Source: Streptomyces triticagri (lineage in GTDB: Bacteria; Actinomycetota; Actinomycetes; Streptomycetales; Streptomycetaceae). Taken from it: a stretch of 64,000 nt of DNA. Where the stretch lies: contig NZ_QUAK01000075.1 in assembly GCF_003429565.1 (NCBI RefSeq), positions 62,001 through 126,000 of the forward strand, in the 5' to 3' direction. The translations under genes were made by a program, and so were the position numbers. Shown in pieces: positions 31,836-43,140 of the stretch. Position 1 is the stretch's first letter. Each line of letters opens with the position of its first letter. The notes beneath the pieces were generated by a model. That model saw nothing but the letters and a program-made list of their open reading frames with translations, was not told the DNA's origin and searched no databases.

Positions 31836-34029
31836 GGGCCTCGGTCCGGTCCTTGTCGTCGTCCGGGGCGCTCGGATCGGCCGGTTCGTCCGCCGCATCC
31901 GGCGGGTCCTCCGCGTCCGGGGCCCGCTCGGCGTCCGGGACCGGGCGCGGGCCCGGCGGCGACTTCGCGGTCGCCGTCTCCGGCTGCTCGGCGGCGCTGC
32001 TCCTCGGCCGCGGGCCGCCGAGTACGTAGACCAGGCCGAAACCGGCGCCGACGACGGCCGCGCCGCCCACCGCGTCCAGGATCCAGTGGTTGCCGGTGCC
32101 GACGATCGCGCACAAGGTGAACGCCGGATGCAGCAGGCCGAGCAGCTTCATCCAGGTCTTCGGGGCCAGGATCGCGATGACCACACCGCACCACAGGGAC
32201 CAGCCGAAGTGCAGCGACGGCATCGCGGCGTACTGGTTGGTGACCGCGGTCAGCGTGCCGTAGTCCGGCTTGCTGAAGTCCTGGACGCCGTGCACGGTGT
32301 CGATGAATCCGAGGTCCGGCATCAGGCGGGGCGGCGCCAGCGGGTACAGCCAGAAGCCGAGCAGGGCGAGGACCGTGGCGAAGCCGAGCGCGCCGCGCGC
32401 CCAGCGGAAGTCCACCGGCCGCCGTATGTAGAGCACCGCGAGCACCGTCAGCGGCACCACGAAGTGGAAGGACGTGTAGTAGAAGTTCAGGAACTCCTCG
32501 AGCCAGGGCAGCCTTGCCGTGGCGTGATTCGCCCAGTGCTCGATGTCGATGAACAGGAACTGCTCGATCGCGTGGATCTGGCTGCCGTGCTCCTCGGCGG
32601 TGGCGCGGCTGCCGGCCGCGACGAGCCGGGTCTGCTGGTAGATCGAGTACCCCACGCGGATCAGGAGCAGCTCGAGCAGCAGATTCGGCCGGCTCAGGGC
32701 GCGCTTCCAGAACGGCAGCAGCGGCACCCACCTGAAACGGGCGGGGACCGGGGCGCCGTACTCGGTCGGCACCGGGTTGTCGAAATGCGGCGAGGTGCGC
32801 AGCACGAATGGCACCACACAGGCCGCCGCGAGCGCGGCGATCAGCAGGGCGTTGTCCCTGATCGGGTACAGGAACTCCATGTTCGGCAGCATCATCTTGG
32901 CCGGCAGGGTCATCACCAGGACCACCGCGACCGGCCAGACCAGGCGGTCCGAGCGGCGCTTGCCGACCCGGCCGACGACCGCGAGCAGCACCCACAGGAG
33001 CTGGTGCTGCCAGGCGGTCGGTGACACCACCGCGGAGACACAGCCGGTGACGGCGACGGCGAGGAGCAGCTGACCGTCGCGCGCGTACCGCACGGCACGG
33101 CGCAGGCCGAAGTACACGACGGCGGCGCCCAGGGCGAAGAACAGCGCCTTCTCGCCCGTGCCCTCGAGGCCGAGGCGCAGCAGCGCGCCGTGCAGCGACT
33201 GGTTCCCCACCCCGTCGGGCCGGTCGCCGAGTCCGGTGCCGGCGAAGTGGTGCACCCAGAACGTCCACGAATCCTTGGGCATCGCGGCCCAGGCGAGCGC
33301 TGTGCAGGTCAGGAAGGTCACGCCGGTGGACAGGGCGGCGCGCTTGCGGCCGGTGAACCAGAGCAGCGGCGCGAAGAGCAGCACCGTGGGCTGCAGGGCC
33401 GCCGCGACGCCGATCAGCACCCCGCTGGTGCGCTCACCGCGGGCGGCGAGGCAGCCGGCGAGCACGAGCAGCACCGGGATGATGCTGGTCTGCCCCAGGT
33501 GCAGGGTGTTGCGCACCGGGAGCGAGAGCATCAGGAGCGATACGGCCACCGGGGCCGCGAGCAGTGCGGTGCGGCGCGAGACCGGGCTCGGCAGGGAGCG
33601 TGCGGCGAGCATGCCGAGCAGCACGACCAGGAGCAGCGTCCCGAAGGTCCAGCCGACCCCGAGGGTCTGCTCGGCGGATCGGGTCAGCGGGCGCAGGACG
33701 AGGCCGGCCAGCGGGGTGCCGGTGAACGCGTCCGTGTCGTAGAACGATCCCCGGACGTGCAGCACGCCGTTCTCACCGATCCAGGTCTCCAGATCGGTCA
33801 GCCGCTCGCCGCGCGGTGTGGTGAGCACCACCGCGACCTGCCACACCGCCAGTGCGGCGGCGATCAGCCACAGCCCCACCCTGACTGCCGCCATCTTGGT
33901 GTCCTGGCCGGCGCCGAAGGCACCGCCCGATCCACCGTGTTCCGCATTCGCCACGCCTCGCGGCCCTCCGCCCGTCCCAATGTCCGTCCCCGTCGTCCGG
34001 ACTCCGGAGTGCGTCCCGGAGCCGTCCAC
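31801..34029 (-). CDS. GT87 glycosyltransferase fused to PAP2 phosphatase domain
   Basis: A 742-residue two-domain membrane protein. The N-terminal part (about 46-430) is a GT87-type polyprenyl-phosphate-mannose-dependent transferase with many TM helices and an early acidic pair (ERLTDLETWIG). The C-terminal part (about 450-690) is a PAP2/Aur1-type phosphatase with AMPSLHFGWSLW (about 602) and GNHWILDAVGGAAVV (about 646). The pairing suggests use and recycling of a lipid-phosphate sugar donor in lipoglycan or wall glycan synthesis. The true start may be the ATG at residue 46 (33894). The Pro/Asp-rich C-terminal tail overlaps the convergent neighbour. Confidence 0.82.
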   Translation of the reverse strand: MDGSGTHSGVRTTGTDIGTGGGPRGVANAEHGGSGGAFGAGQDTKMAAVRVGLWLIAAALAVWQVAVVLTTPRGERLTDLETWIGENGVLHVRGSFYDTDAFTGTPLAGLVLRPLTRSAEQTLGVGWTFGTLLLVVLLGMLAARSLPSPVSRRTALLAAPVAVSLLMLSLPVRNTLHLGQTSIIPVLLVLAGCLAARGERTSGVLIGVAAALQPTVLLFAPLLWFTGRKRAALSTGVTFLTCTALAWAAMPKDSWTFWVHHFAGTGLGDRPDGVGNQSLHGALLRLGLEGTGEKALFFALGAAVVYFGLRRAVRYARDGQLLLAVAVTGCVSAVVSPTAWQHQLLWVLLAVVGRVGKRRSDRLVWPVAVVLVMTLPAKMMLPNMEFLYPIRDNALLIAALAAACVVPFVLRTSPHFDNPVPTEYGAPVPARFRWVPLLPFWKRALSRPNLLLELLLIRVGYSIYQQTRLVAAGSRATAEEHGSQIHAIEQFLFIDIEHWANHATARLPWLEEFLNFYYTSFHFVVPLTVLAVLYIRRPVDFRWARGALGFATVLALLGFWLYPLAPPRLMPDLGFIDTVHGVQDFSKPDYGTLTAVTNQYAAMPSLHFGWSLWCGVVIAILAPKTWMKLLGLLHPAFTLCAIVGTGNHWILDAVGGAAVVGAGFGLVYVLGGPRPRSSAAEQPETATAKSPPGPRPVPDAERAPDAEDPPDAADEPADPSAPDDDKDRTEALSSAKRTPPPG

Positions 34030-34189
34030 GGATCCTATGAGGCTCCCAGTCCCCCGTCCTCAAGACGCAGGCAACCCCTCCTTCACCTGCCCGCCCTCGT
34101 TGTTTTGACCGGATGACGTCGGTACGTGTGACGCTGCCGGCCGCGTCCGCGTTGCTCCGGGACCGCGCGACACCGGTCACATCCGGCGG

Positions 34190-35344
34190 TCACGCGGGCC
34201 GGTGCTCGCTCGTACGCGGTGTCTCGGCCGCCCCGTCCGGAGCTCCGGCCTGCCAGGCCACGAAGAGCGGTACGTCCTCGCCGCCGAGCACGACCACACC
34301 GAACGGGCGGTCGTAGGCGACCCGCTCCACCCGCACCGGCCGGTACGCGGACCCGGCGCGCGCGGGGACGGCCGTCGCCGCGGCCGCCTCGACGCCCTCC
34401 TCGGCGATCCTGAGCACCGATTCCTGGACGACATCCGATATCGCGAGCGGTTCGGGCGATATGCCGGAAAGATCGGCGCCGTTCCGGAACGCGGTGCGGA
34501 CGCCGAGAGCGCGGATCTGGTCAGCCGCTTCGATACGAGTGCGCAGCGCGAGCCGCGGCAGCGCCATCACCACCTGCTCGGCGTCGAGCGCGGCACGCAG
34601 CGCGCCGGGTGCCCAGGCGGCGGGCAGCACCTCGTGCGCCGGCTGCCCGGGCCGGCCGAGGACGAAGCGGACACGCGCGGGGGCCGCACCACCCCGGCAG
34701 CGCAGCTCCACGACCCGGGTCCCGTCGATGCGCCAGGCGTCGGCGAGCGGGACGGACCGGTGCATCGTCGGCACCTGGTGGACCTGCCCTCGTACGTCGG
34801 TGAACGGCCGGGAGTGGGTGGACGTACCCGAGAAAGGTTCATCCCAACGGGCCTTGAGAGCCAGCGCATTGACCAGGACAAGGAGTGTCCCGGCGGAGAG
34901 CTCCACCGGCAGCCGCTCGATCAGGCCGCCGGTCGCCTCCCGCACCCAGCCGTCGATGCGCGGCGGGTCGAGCGGTCCGAATCCGACATCGGGCAGTGCC
35001 TCGCGGTACGCCCGGTACACCGGCACCGCGCTCCAGACGCCGGTGGCCACCTCCAGGGCGTCGGTCTCCGCGAGTGCCCGGCTCGCGGCCGTCACGGCAT
35101 CCGCGGCCGTGTCACCGGCGACCTCGAGCAGCTGCTCGAACTCCGCGGCCGTCTCGCCACGGCTGCCCGCCGCGACGGCCGCGAGCGCGAGCCACAGCCC
35201 GGCCGGCGAGCAGACGAAGTCGCCCTCGCCCTCGGCGACACCGGGCAGCCAGCGCTCCGCGAGTGTCCGTACCGCCTCCGGCGGCCAGGCGGCCGCCGCT
35301 CCCGGCGCGACCCTCCCGCTCCGCTGTTCTTCAGTCATGCTCAT
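34190..35344 (-). CDS. serpin-family protein without signal peptide
   Basis: A 384-residue serpin. FVCSPAGLWLALAAVAAGSRGETAAEFEQLL is the N-terminal serpin core and LVLVNALALKARWDEPF the central strand. The hinge EEGVEAAAATAV lies near residue 315, then a reactive loop (PARAGSAYRPVRVERV) and YDRPFGVVVLGGEDVPLFVAWQAG. An Ala-rich hinge indicates a loop able to insert, that is an inhibitory serpin, probably of a serine protease. No signal peptide is seen, so it would act in the cytosol. ATGs at 35344 and 35338 are both possible starts. Confidence 0.87.
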   Translation of the reverse strand: MSMTEEQRSGRVAPGAAAAWPPEAVRTLAERWLPGVAEGEGDFVCSPAGLWLALAAVAAGSRGETAAEFEQLLEVAGDTAADAVTAASRALAETDALEVATGVWSAVPVYRAYREALPDVGFGPLDPPRIDGWVREATGGLIERLPVELSAGTLLVLVNALALKARWDEPFSGTSTHSRPFTDVRGQVHQVPTMHRSVPLADAWRIDGTRVVELRCRGGAAPARVRFVLGRPGQPAHEVLPAAWAPGALRAALDAEQVVMALPRLALRTRIEAADQIRALGVRTAFRNGADLSGISPEPLAISDVVQESVLRIAEEGVEAAAATAVPARAGSAYRPVRVERVAYDRPFGVVVLGGEDVPLFVAWQAGAPDGAAETPRTSEHRPA

Positions 35345-35547
35345 CCCCCGAATCCCCCGAATCCCCTGTTCTCCCCCGAACTCCCCGCGTCTCCAGCGGC
35401 TCGGCCAGTATGCAGTCCGCCACTGACAATCGACTCCGAGGCCGGGCACGTCCGAGAAGAGGCCGCCCCGCCGCCGTCCCGTGCCCGAGCGGCCGGCGCC
35501 GCGCATCCCGCGCTCGGGGCCGGTGCCTCACGCTGCCGTCCGGTGTC

Positions 35548-35940
35548 TCACGCCTCGTGGAAGAAGCCCACGTTCACGCTCCGGGGTGCCGAGCGGTCCT
35601 GGATCACCAGCTCGCCCGACCCGCCGGCGGGCAGCCGGATCGCGCCGCCGTACTGCAGCGGGTAGCTCTGCCCGTCGACCACCAGACGGACCTCGGACGA
35701 CGGTTCGGCCTGCGAGCCGCGCAACCAGGTCACCGACCAGGTCCGGTCCGCCTCGCAGCGGAACTCCAGATGCGTACGCGAGACGAACAGCCAGTCGTCC
35801 GGCGCCGACAGCCGGCACACGCTGCGGTCGCGGCCCACCCGGAGCACCGCACCGGGCTCGCTCTCGTGGTCGGCCATGAGCATGCCCGCCGTGGCACCGG
35901 CGTTCACCTCCGAGACAGTGGCCATGGTGAGCTCGAGCAC
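35548..35940 (-). CDS. FHA-domain-like small protein
   Basis: A 130-residue protein that looks like a single FHA domain. VLRVGRDRSVCRLSAPDDWLFVSRTHLEF has the GR...SRxH pattern of phosphothreonine-binding domains, with Arg and Ser/His in place. The later strands (SVTWLRGSQAEPSS and VRLVVDGQSYPLQYGGAIRLPAGG) fit. It would bind phosphothreonine on a partner of a Ser/Thr kinase; no kinase gene is in the window. The GTG start at 35940 follows AAGGAG. It is 203 bp upstream of the serpin gene on the same strand. Confidence 0.7.
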   Translation of the reverse strand: MLELTMATVSEVNAGATAGMLMADHESEPGAVLRVGRDRSVCRLSAPDDWLFVSRTHLEFRCEADRTWSVTWLRGSQAEPSSEVRLVVDGQSYPLQYGGAIRLPAGGSGELVIQDRSAPRSVNVGFFHEA

Positions 35941-36088
35941 GTGGGCTCCTTCAAGTCACGGGTTCCGCCGACGAGTACGCGCGCGTGCACACGCGCCGCC
36001 GCATCTTAGGCCCGCCCCTGCATACCGGCACGTGACGGGGACCACAGCCCCCTGTCCCTCCATTCAACCGCTTTGCGACAATGGCCGC

Positions 36089-36511
36089 ATGACCGAGCGG
36101 AAGCCTCCCGGCATGCGCGTGGAGACCTGGGTCGAACGGCAGATCCGTGAAGCCGAGGAGCGCGGCGACTTCGCGCACCTGACCGGAGCGGGCAAGCCCT
36201 TGCCGAGTCTCGACCAGCCCTACGACGAACTGTGGTGGATCAAGCAGAAGATGGCGCGCGAGGGCTACTCGCAGCTGCCGCCCACGCTCGCCCTGCGCAA
36301 GGAGGCCGAGGACACCCTCGCGGCCGTCCCGGACGCGCCTTCGGAACGCGCGGTGCGCGAGGCCGTCGCCGCCCTCAACGAGAAGATCGCCGCCAACCTC
36401 CGCAGGCCCCCGCCCGGCCCTCCCCTCGGCCTGACCCCGTACGACCCGGACGAGATCGTGGCCCGCTGGCACGAGACCCGCGACGGGCACGGCGGGCACG
36501 GCGGGCACTGA
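36089..36511 (+). CDS. DUF1992-family protein (DnaJ-homologue C28-like)
   Basis: A 140-residue protein with the DUF1992 domain: WVERQIREAEERGDFAHLTGAGKPLPSLDQPYDELWWIKQKMAREG, split across about residues 14-60. The family has no assigned role; some eukaryotic members are named DNAJC28. The end is Gly/His-rich (DGHGGHGGH) and is coded by a short tandem repeat that continues past the stop codon (36487-36532). Confidence 0.85.
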   Translation: MTERKPPGMRVETWVERQIREAEERGDFAHLTGAGKPLPSLDQPYDELWWIKQKMAREGYSQLPPTLALRKEAEDTLAAVPDAPSERAVREAVAALNEKIAANLRRPPPGPPLGLTPYDPDEIVARWHETRDGHGGHGGH

Positions 36512-36582
36512 GGGCACTGAGGGCACTGAGGGCGACGGCACCGGCCGCCCGCTTCCCCGCCCCATGGGGCACGATGGGGCGT

Positions 36583-36900
36583 ATGAGCATCGTGAAGATC
36601 AACGTCCTGTCCGTGCCGGCCGAGCAGCGGGAGACGCTCGAGAAGCGGTTCGCCTCCCGCGCGGGCGTCGTGGAGAGCTCGGACGGCTTCGAGTGGTTCG
36701 AGCTGCTGCGCCCCGTCGAGGGCACGGACGACTACCTGGTGTACACGCGGTGGCGCGACGAGGAGTCGTTCCAGGCCTGGATGGAGGGCCCCATGAAGTC
36801 GGCCCACCAGGGCGGCGGCGACCGCCCGAAGCCCGCGTCGAGCAGCGCCGCGGTGTGGTCCTTCGAGGTCGCCCAGCAGGCGGCCCCGAAGAGCGCGTAG
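36583..36900 (+). CDS. MhuD-like heme-degrading monooxygenase
   Basis: A 105-residue protein of the antibiotic-biosynthesis-monooxygenase (ABM) fold. VKIN with Asn7, FQAW with Trp66 and KSAH with His75 are at the same positions as the catalytic Asn7, Trp66 and heme-ligand His75 of Mycobacterium tuberculosis MhuD, and the overall text (LEKRFASRAGVVESSDGFEWFELLRPVEG) also matches. MhuD opens heme and releases iron. A similar role in the cytosol is likely. No iron box is seen just upstream. Confidence 0.85.
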   Translation: MSIVKINVLSVPAEQRETLEKRFASRAGVVESSDGFEWFELLRPVEGTDDYLVYTRWRDEESFQAWMEGPMKSAHQGGGDRPKPASSSAAVWSFEVAQQAAPKSA

Positions 36901-36925
36901 CGGCCTCCGGTCGGGCCGTGGTCGC

Positions 36926-37435
36926 TCAGGCGCCCACGGCTCCGTCGATCCCCTCGCGCAGGAAGTCCGCGTGCCCGTTGTGGCGTCCGTACTCCAGGAG
37001 CACGTGCACCATCACCATCCGCAGCGACACGTCCTCGCCCCACCGCGGCTGGTGCCCGGTCAGGTCAAGGGAGTCCGCCTCCCGCTCGATGCGGCGCGCG
37101 TGCTCGACCTCGGCCTCCCAGGCGGCGAACGCCTCGCTCCCGGTGGCCCCGCTCGTGTCGTACGCCGCCTGGAAGTCGATGCGGTCGGACCAGACCATGG
37201 GGACGTCGGGATCCTCGAACACCCGCCGGAACCAGGCCCGTTCCACCTCCGCCATGTGCCGCACGAGCCCGAGCAACGACAGCGTCGACGGCGGCATCGC
37301 CTGCCGCCGCAGCTCCGCGTCGTCGAGCCCTGCGCACTTCATCGCGAGGGTCGCACGGTGATAATCCAGAAACCCCCGCAACGTCTCCCGCTCACTCCCG
37401 GCATGGGGCGGTCCTACACGCTCGTCCACAGCCAC
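36926..37435 (-). CDS. DinB-family (DUF664) protein
   Basis: A 169-residue DinB/DUF664 protein with the four-helix bundle pattern: LRGFLDYHRATLAMKCAGLDDAEL, SLLGLVRHMAEVERAWFRRVF, and the late His-rich helix MVMVHVLLEYGRHNGHADFLREGIDG. Two His in RHMAEVE and one in GRHNGH are likely metal ligands. Members act as thiol-dependent transferases or hydrolases. The start is uncertain: GTG at 37435 is used, and a longer form from 37477 is possible. Confidence 0.8.
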   Translation of the reverse strand: MAVDERVGPPHAGSERETLRGFLDYHRATLAMKCAGLDDAELRRQAMPPSTLSLLGLVRHMAEVERAWFRRVFEDPDVPMVWSDRIDFQAAYDTSGATGSEAFAAWEAEVEHARRIEREADSLDLTGHQPRWGEDVSLRMVMVHVLLEYGRHNGHADFLREGIDGAVGA

Positions 37436-37537
37436 CGGCCACACTCCTCGCTCGTCGTCCACGCGCGCGTGGCGCACGCCACCGAGCGCCGGATTCTACG
37501 GTGACCCGCGGAGATCCACCGGCCATAATCGCGCTCC

Positions 37538-38062
37538 ATGCGCACCTGGACGATCGCCACGGAAGCCCCCGACTCCCCCGCCGCCACGGCCCTTTGGCGT
37601 GCGTACTACACCGAGGTCAGCGACCGCTGGTTCGCGCGCGAGTACGGCCCGGGCCACAGCACTCCGGCCGATGACCTGGAGCGGGGCATCGCGAGTGAGA
37701 CGGGCTCCGACCTCGCGCCGCCGACCGGGACCCTGCTCGTCGGCCGCTGCGCAGGCGTAGCGGCGGGCACCGTCGGCCTCCGTCTGCTCGACGCCACCAG
37801 GGCCGAGCTCACGCGCGTGTACGTGCGCAAGGAGGCCCGCGGCACGGGTGGCGCCCGGCTGCTCCTCGAAGCCGCGGAGGACACCGCGCGTGGTCTCGGG
37901 GTGCGGCGGCTGGTGCTCGACACGCGGCTCGATCTCGTCGAGGCAAGGGCCCTGTATGCGCGGCACGGCTATGCGGAGGTTCCGGCCCACAACAGGGGAC
38001 CGTACGCGGAGGTGTGGTACGCCAAGGACCTCGAAACGACGGGCACGCGCGCGTACGCGTAA
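37538..38062 (+). CDS. GNAT-family N-acetyltransferase
   Basis: A 174-residue acetyltransferase. The acetyl-CoA loop is VRKEARGTGGARLLLEAAEDTARGLG (about 106-131), with the RxxGxG/A pattern; the strand before it is AELTRVYV. LDTRLDLVEARALYARHGYAEVP is the usual C-terminal part. The substrate amine cannot be told. It is divergent from the DinB gene and ends 18 bp before the convergent MFS gene. Confidence 0.85.
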   Translation: MRTWTIATEAPDSPAATALWRAYYTEVSDRWFAREYGPGHSTPADDLERGIASETGSDLAPPTGTLLVGRCAGVAAGTVGLRLLDATRAELTRVYVRKEARGTGGARLLLEAAEDTARGLGVRRLVLDTRLDLVEARALYARHGYAEVPAHNRGPYAEVWYAKDLETTGTRAYA

Positions 38063-38080
38063 GGGGGCGTTTTCAGGCCC

Positions 38081-40195
<2,115 letters not shown>

Positions 40196-40324
40196 TTATG
40201 GCCTGTCGAGTAGCCTCGGGGCCGCTTCGGGCCGTACGGCGGCGCGGCGGCATAATCGCTCGAGGCCCTGTGCGCGGACTGCCGTCCGGACACGGGGCCC
40301 GGCTCGAGGGAGGGGACCCTGAAG

Positions 40325-41350
40325 GTGAGCGGACGCATATGTCCTGACTGCGGTGCGCCGCGGCCGGCGGACGGCGTGGACTGCGGGTGCGCGGGGGCGC
40401 GGAATCCGGCGGCGGCAGAGGGCGAGAGCGCGGATCCGCTGCGGCTGCGGATTCGGCCGTACGTGTCGATGCCGCTGCCGGACGATGCCGATGGCGGTGC
40501 GGACCTGACGCCCGGCGCGGCCCCGCTCCCCGGCCCGATGCCACCCCTCGCGTGCCCGGACGGCGGTGAGTCGCACGCTCCCGCGTCGCACGCCCCCGCG
40601 TCGCACGCCGCAGAGCCGGGCGACCCGTGGCTCGATGCCCCGTACGACGTGTCCACGCCGCCGAGCGACGACGGCGCCCGCGGACCGGCGGCCCCGATCA
40701 CCACGGCCACCGCATCCGCCACGACGCACCGCCGCCGCGGTCGCGGGCCCGCGCGCAGCGGCGGTCGGCGCCGCGCGGTCCTGGCCGTGTCCGGCGCCGT
40801 GGGCGCCGTGGTGGCGATCGCCGCGGTCTCGGCAGGCCTGTTCTCGCCGGACAGCGACGAGGAACGCGCGCTGCCCGACCCGACCCGGACGCCGGTCACC
40901 GTGGCGCCCGACCCGTCGCCGTCCGCCTCGACCGCGTCCCCGTCACCTTCGGTCTCGACTGGCTCGTCCACATCGCCCTCGCCGTCGGCGTCCGCCACCG
41001 GTTCGGCTCCGGCCGAGGCCTCGCCGACCCGGCCGTCGAAGAGCGCGACCCGGCCGTCGGCGCCGAGCAAGCGGCCGTCGCGGACCGAGCGCCCCGGCCC
41101 GCCGCCGTCCACGCCCGACGACCCGGTCGAGGCGGAGGACGAGAACACGCTGCGCCAGGGCGACAGGGGCCCCGAGGTGCTCGAGCTGCAGATGCGGCTG
41201 CGTCAGGCCGGCCTCTACGACGGCCGGATCGACGGTGACTACGACTGGCGGGTCGCCGAGGCGGTGGGCCGCTTCCAGCAGTCCCGGGGCCTCACGGACG
41301 ACCCTTGGGGCGTGTACGGACCCGCCACCCGGCGAGCTCTCGAAGGCTGA
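40325..41350 (+). CDS. membrane protein with zinc ribbon and peptidoglycan-binding domain
   Basis: A 341-residue protein. The N-terminus has a small zinc-ribbon-like Cys set (ICPDCGAPRPADGVDCGC). A TM helix is near residues 150-170 (RAVLAVSGAVGAVVAIAAVSAGLF). A long Ser/Thr/Pro-rich linker (about 180-270) follows, then a PG_binding_1 domain at the end (LRQGDRGPEVLELQMRLRQAGLYDGRIDGDYDWRVAEAVGRFQ, split over about 278-320). It would span the membrane and hold the wall. The GTG start at 40325 is used. Confidence 0.78.
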   Translation: MSGRICPDCGAPRPADGVDCGCAGARNPAAAEGESADPLRLRIRPYVSMPLPDDADGGADLTPGAAPLPGPMPPLACPDGGESHAPASHAPASHAAEPGDPWLDAPYDVSTPPSDDGARGPAAPITTATASATTHRRRGRGPARSGGRRRAVLAVSGAVGAVVAIAAVSAGLFSPDSDEERALPDPTRTPVTVAPDPSPSASTASPSPSVSTGSSTSPSPSASATGSAPAEASPTRPSKSATRPSAPSKRPSRTERPGPPPSTPDDPVEAEDENTLRQGDRGPEVLELQMRLRQAGLYDGRIDGDYDWRVAEAVGRFQQSRGLTDDPWGVYGPATRRALEG

Positions 41351-41404
41351 CGCCCGGGGTGCAGGCCCCGGCGCCGGACCCGGCCCCGGAAACGCCCACC
41401 CGTC

Positions 41405-42061
41405 TCAGAACGAGACCCGGATCCCGTCCCCGTCCCGCACCACCCGTACACCGAGAAGATCGCGCACCCACACCGTGGGCCCGTACTCCGCGGCCCGCTC
41501 CCCCACACCCACGACCCGCATGCCTGCCGCGGCGCCGGCCGCGATCCCGGCGGCCGAGTCCTCGAAGACCAGGCAGTCCGCCGGATCGACGCCCAACTCC
41601 GCCGCGCCCTTGAGGAATCCCTCGGGATCGGGCTTGCTCGCGCCCACCGACTCCGCCGAGATCCGCGTCAGCGGCATCCGCAGTCCGGCCGCCGCCATCC
41701 GGCCGTCCGAGAGCGCCCGGTCCGCTGAGGTGACGAGCGCATGCGGCAGTCCGGCGATCGCATCCATGAACGCGGGCGCGCCCGGGACCGGTACGACACC
41801 TTCCATGTCCGCGGTCTCCTCGGCGAGCATCTGCCGGTTCTCCGCGTAGTTCTCGGACATCGGGCGGTCCGGCAGGAGTACCGCCATGGACGCGTAGCCC
41901 TGGCGGCCGTGCACCACCTTGATGACCTCGTCGAAGTCGAGTCCGTACCGCGCGGACCAGCGGCGCCAGCAGCGCTCGACCACGGCGTCGGAGTTGACGA
42001 GCGTGCCATCCATGTCGAGCAGGAGGGCGCGGGCGGACAGGGCGGTGGGCTTGGCCGTCAT
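41405..42061 (-). CDS. HAD-IA family hydrolase (sugar-phosphatase-like)
   Basis: A 218-residue HAD hydrolase. LLLDMDGTLVNSDAVVERCW has the catalytic Asp pair DxD (about residues 16-18), LVTSAD is motif II, and SKPDPEGFLKGAAELGVDP with VFEDSAAGIAAGAAAGM are motifs III and IV. The sequence resembles the sugar/2-deoxyglucose-6-phosphatase group. The ATG at 42061 is the only start that gives the family N-terminus; the longer open frame upstream is not protein-like. Confidence 0.88.
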   Translation of the reverse strand: MTAKPTALSARALLLDMDGTLVNSDAVVERCWRRWSARYGLDFDEVIKVVHGRQGYASMAVLLPDRPMSENYAENRQMLAEETADMEGVVPVPGAPAFMDAIAGLPHALVTSADRALSDGRMAAAGLRMPLTRISAESVGASKPDPEGFLKGAAELGVDPADCLVFEDSAAGIAAGAAAGMRVVGVGERAAEYGPTVWVRDLLGVRVVRDGDGIRVSF

Positions 42062-42489
42062 CGGCGGACTCCAGACAGAGACGAAGAAGCGGTCCCGCCC
42101 GCCGGTCAGGGTGAACGGGCAGGACCACTTTGTTCCTGCACGGTACAAAACCGAGGGCCGCCACCGCCACCCGCCTGCCCGAATCCGGGCACAACCGGCA
42201 CGCCGCCCGGAACCACCGAGACGGCCCGACATCCACCGGTTCGAGCATCGACTCATTCACAGACGAATGCATCGATAACGCCCACCACCGCCACCGAGCG
42301 CCCACCCCTTTCCCGCGCCCGCGCACCCAACTCCCGTGCATCCGCCCCCGGATGACACCTCGCCAGACCCTTGATGTGCGCGCGCCAATGACGCGACCCT
42401 GTCATCCGGCGCTCACCCCACGGAAACCCCGGGGCGCCACCATGACCTGGCCACCACGGCCAACGTCCCCCCACATCAAGGGAGTTCGC
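42062..42489. other. 428-bp intergenic region between divergent genes
   Basis: It holds no supported gene. Notable are the AT-richer CATTC-ACAGAC-GAATG inverted repeat near 42250-42270, flanked by CATCGA repeats, and low-complexity C-rich sequence to its right. Promoters for the HAD hydrolase and the secreted nuclease should lie here, but none is clear. Confidence 0.4.
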
Positions 42490-43140
42490 ATGTCAGGTGT
42501 CTACGCGCGTCACCGGTCCCCGCGCCGGCTCGCCGCCGTCACCGGCTGCGTCTCGGTCGCCGCCCTGCTCACCGGCAGCACCGCCGAGGCCTCGCCCCCG
42601 ACCCCCATCGCCGCCTCCACGGCCCGTACGTATCTGGGCCAGTTGACCGAGAAGGCCGAGGGTTCGTCGGACGGGTACAGCCGGGACAGGTTCCCGCACT
42701 GGAGCACCCAGGACGGCTCCTGCGACACCCGCGAGGTCGTCCTGAAGCGCGACGGCAAGGACGTCGAGCAGGACAGCAGCTGCGCCGCGACATCCGGAAC
42801 CTGGTTCTCCGAGTACGACGGCGAGACCTGGAGCGCGTCCGGCGACGTCGACATCGACCACATCGTCCCGCTCGCCGAGGCCTGGCGCTCGGGCGCCTCC
42901 TCCTGGACCGACACCGCGCGCGAGGGGTTCGCCAACGACCTCACCCGCCCGCAGCTCATCGCGGTCACGGACAACGTCAACCAGTCCAAGGGCGACAAGG
43001 ACCCGGCCGACTGGCTGCCGCCGCTGGCCTCGTACAACTGCCTGTACGCCCGGATGTGGGTGCAGGTGAAGCACTACTACGACCTGGCCGTCGACCCCGC
43101 GGAGAAGACCGCACTCCAGGGCGTCCTCAAGGACTGCTGA
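42490..43140 (+). CDS. secreted HNH nuclease (DUF1524-like)
   Basis: A 216-residue exported protein with a signal peptide (residues 1-33, ending STAEASPP). The core is VDIDHIVPLAEAWRSGASSW (about 118-137) with the HNH-type His, and the late LIAVTDNVNQSKGDKDPADWLPP with the Asn. Four Cys may form disulphides. Secreted nucleases of this form are common in streptomycetes and degrade extracellular DNA or RNA. The start follows a GGGAG site. Confidence 0.82.
   Translation: MSGVYARHRSPRRLAAVTGCVSVAALLTGSTAEASPPTPIAASTARTYLGQLTEKAEGSSDGYSRDRFPHWSTQDGSCDTREVVLKRDGKDVEQDSSCAATSGTWFSEYDGETWSASGDVDIDHIVPLAEAWRSGASSWTDTAREGFANDLTRPQLIAVTDNVNQSKGDKDPADWLPPLASYNCLYARMWVQVKHYYDLAVDPAEKTALQGVLKDC

Noticed and set aside
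36487..36532. Short repeated units resembling a CRISPR array.
   Set aside because: They are simple 8-9 bp tandem repeats coding Gly-His, with no spacers.
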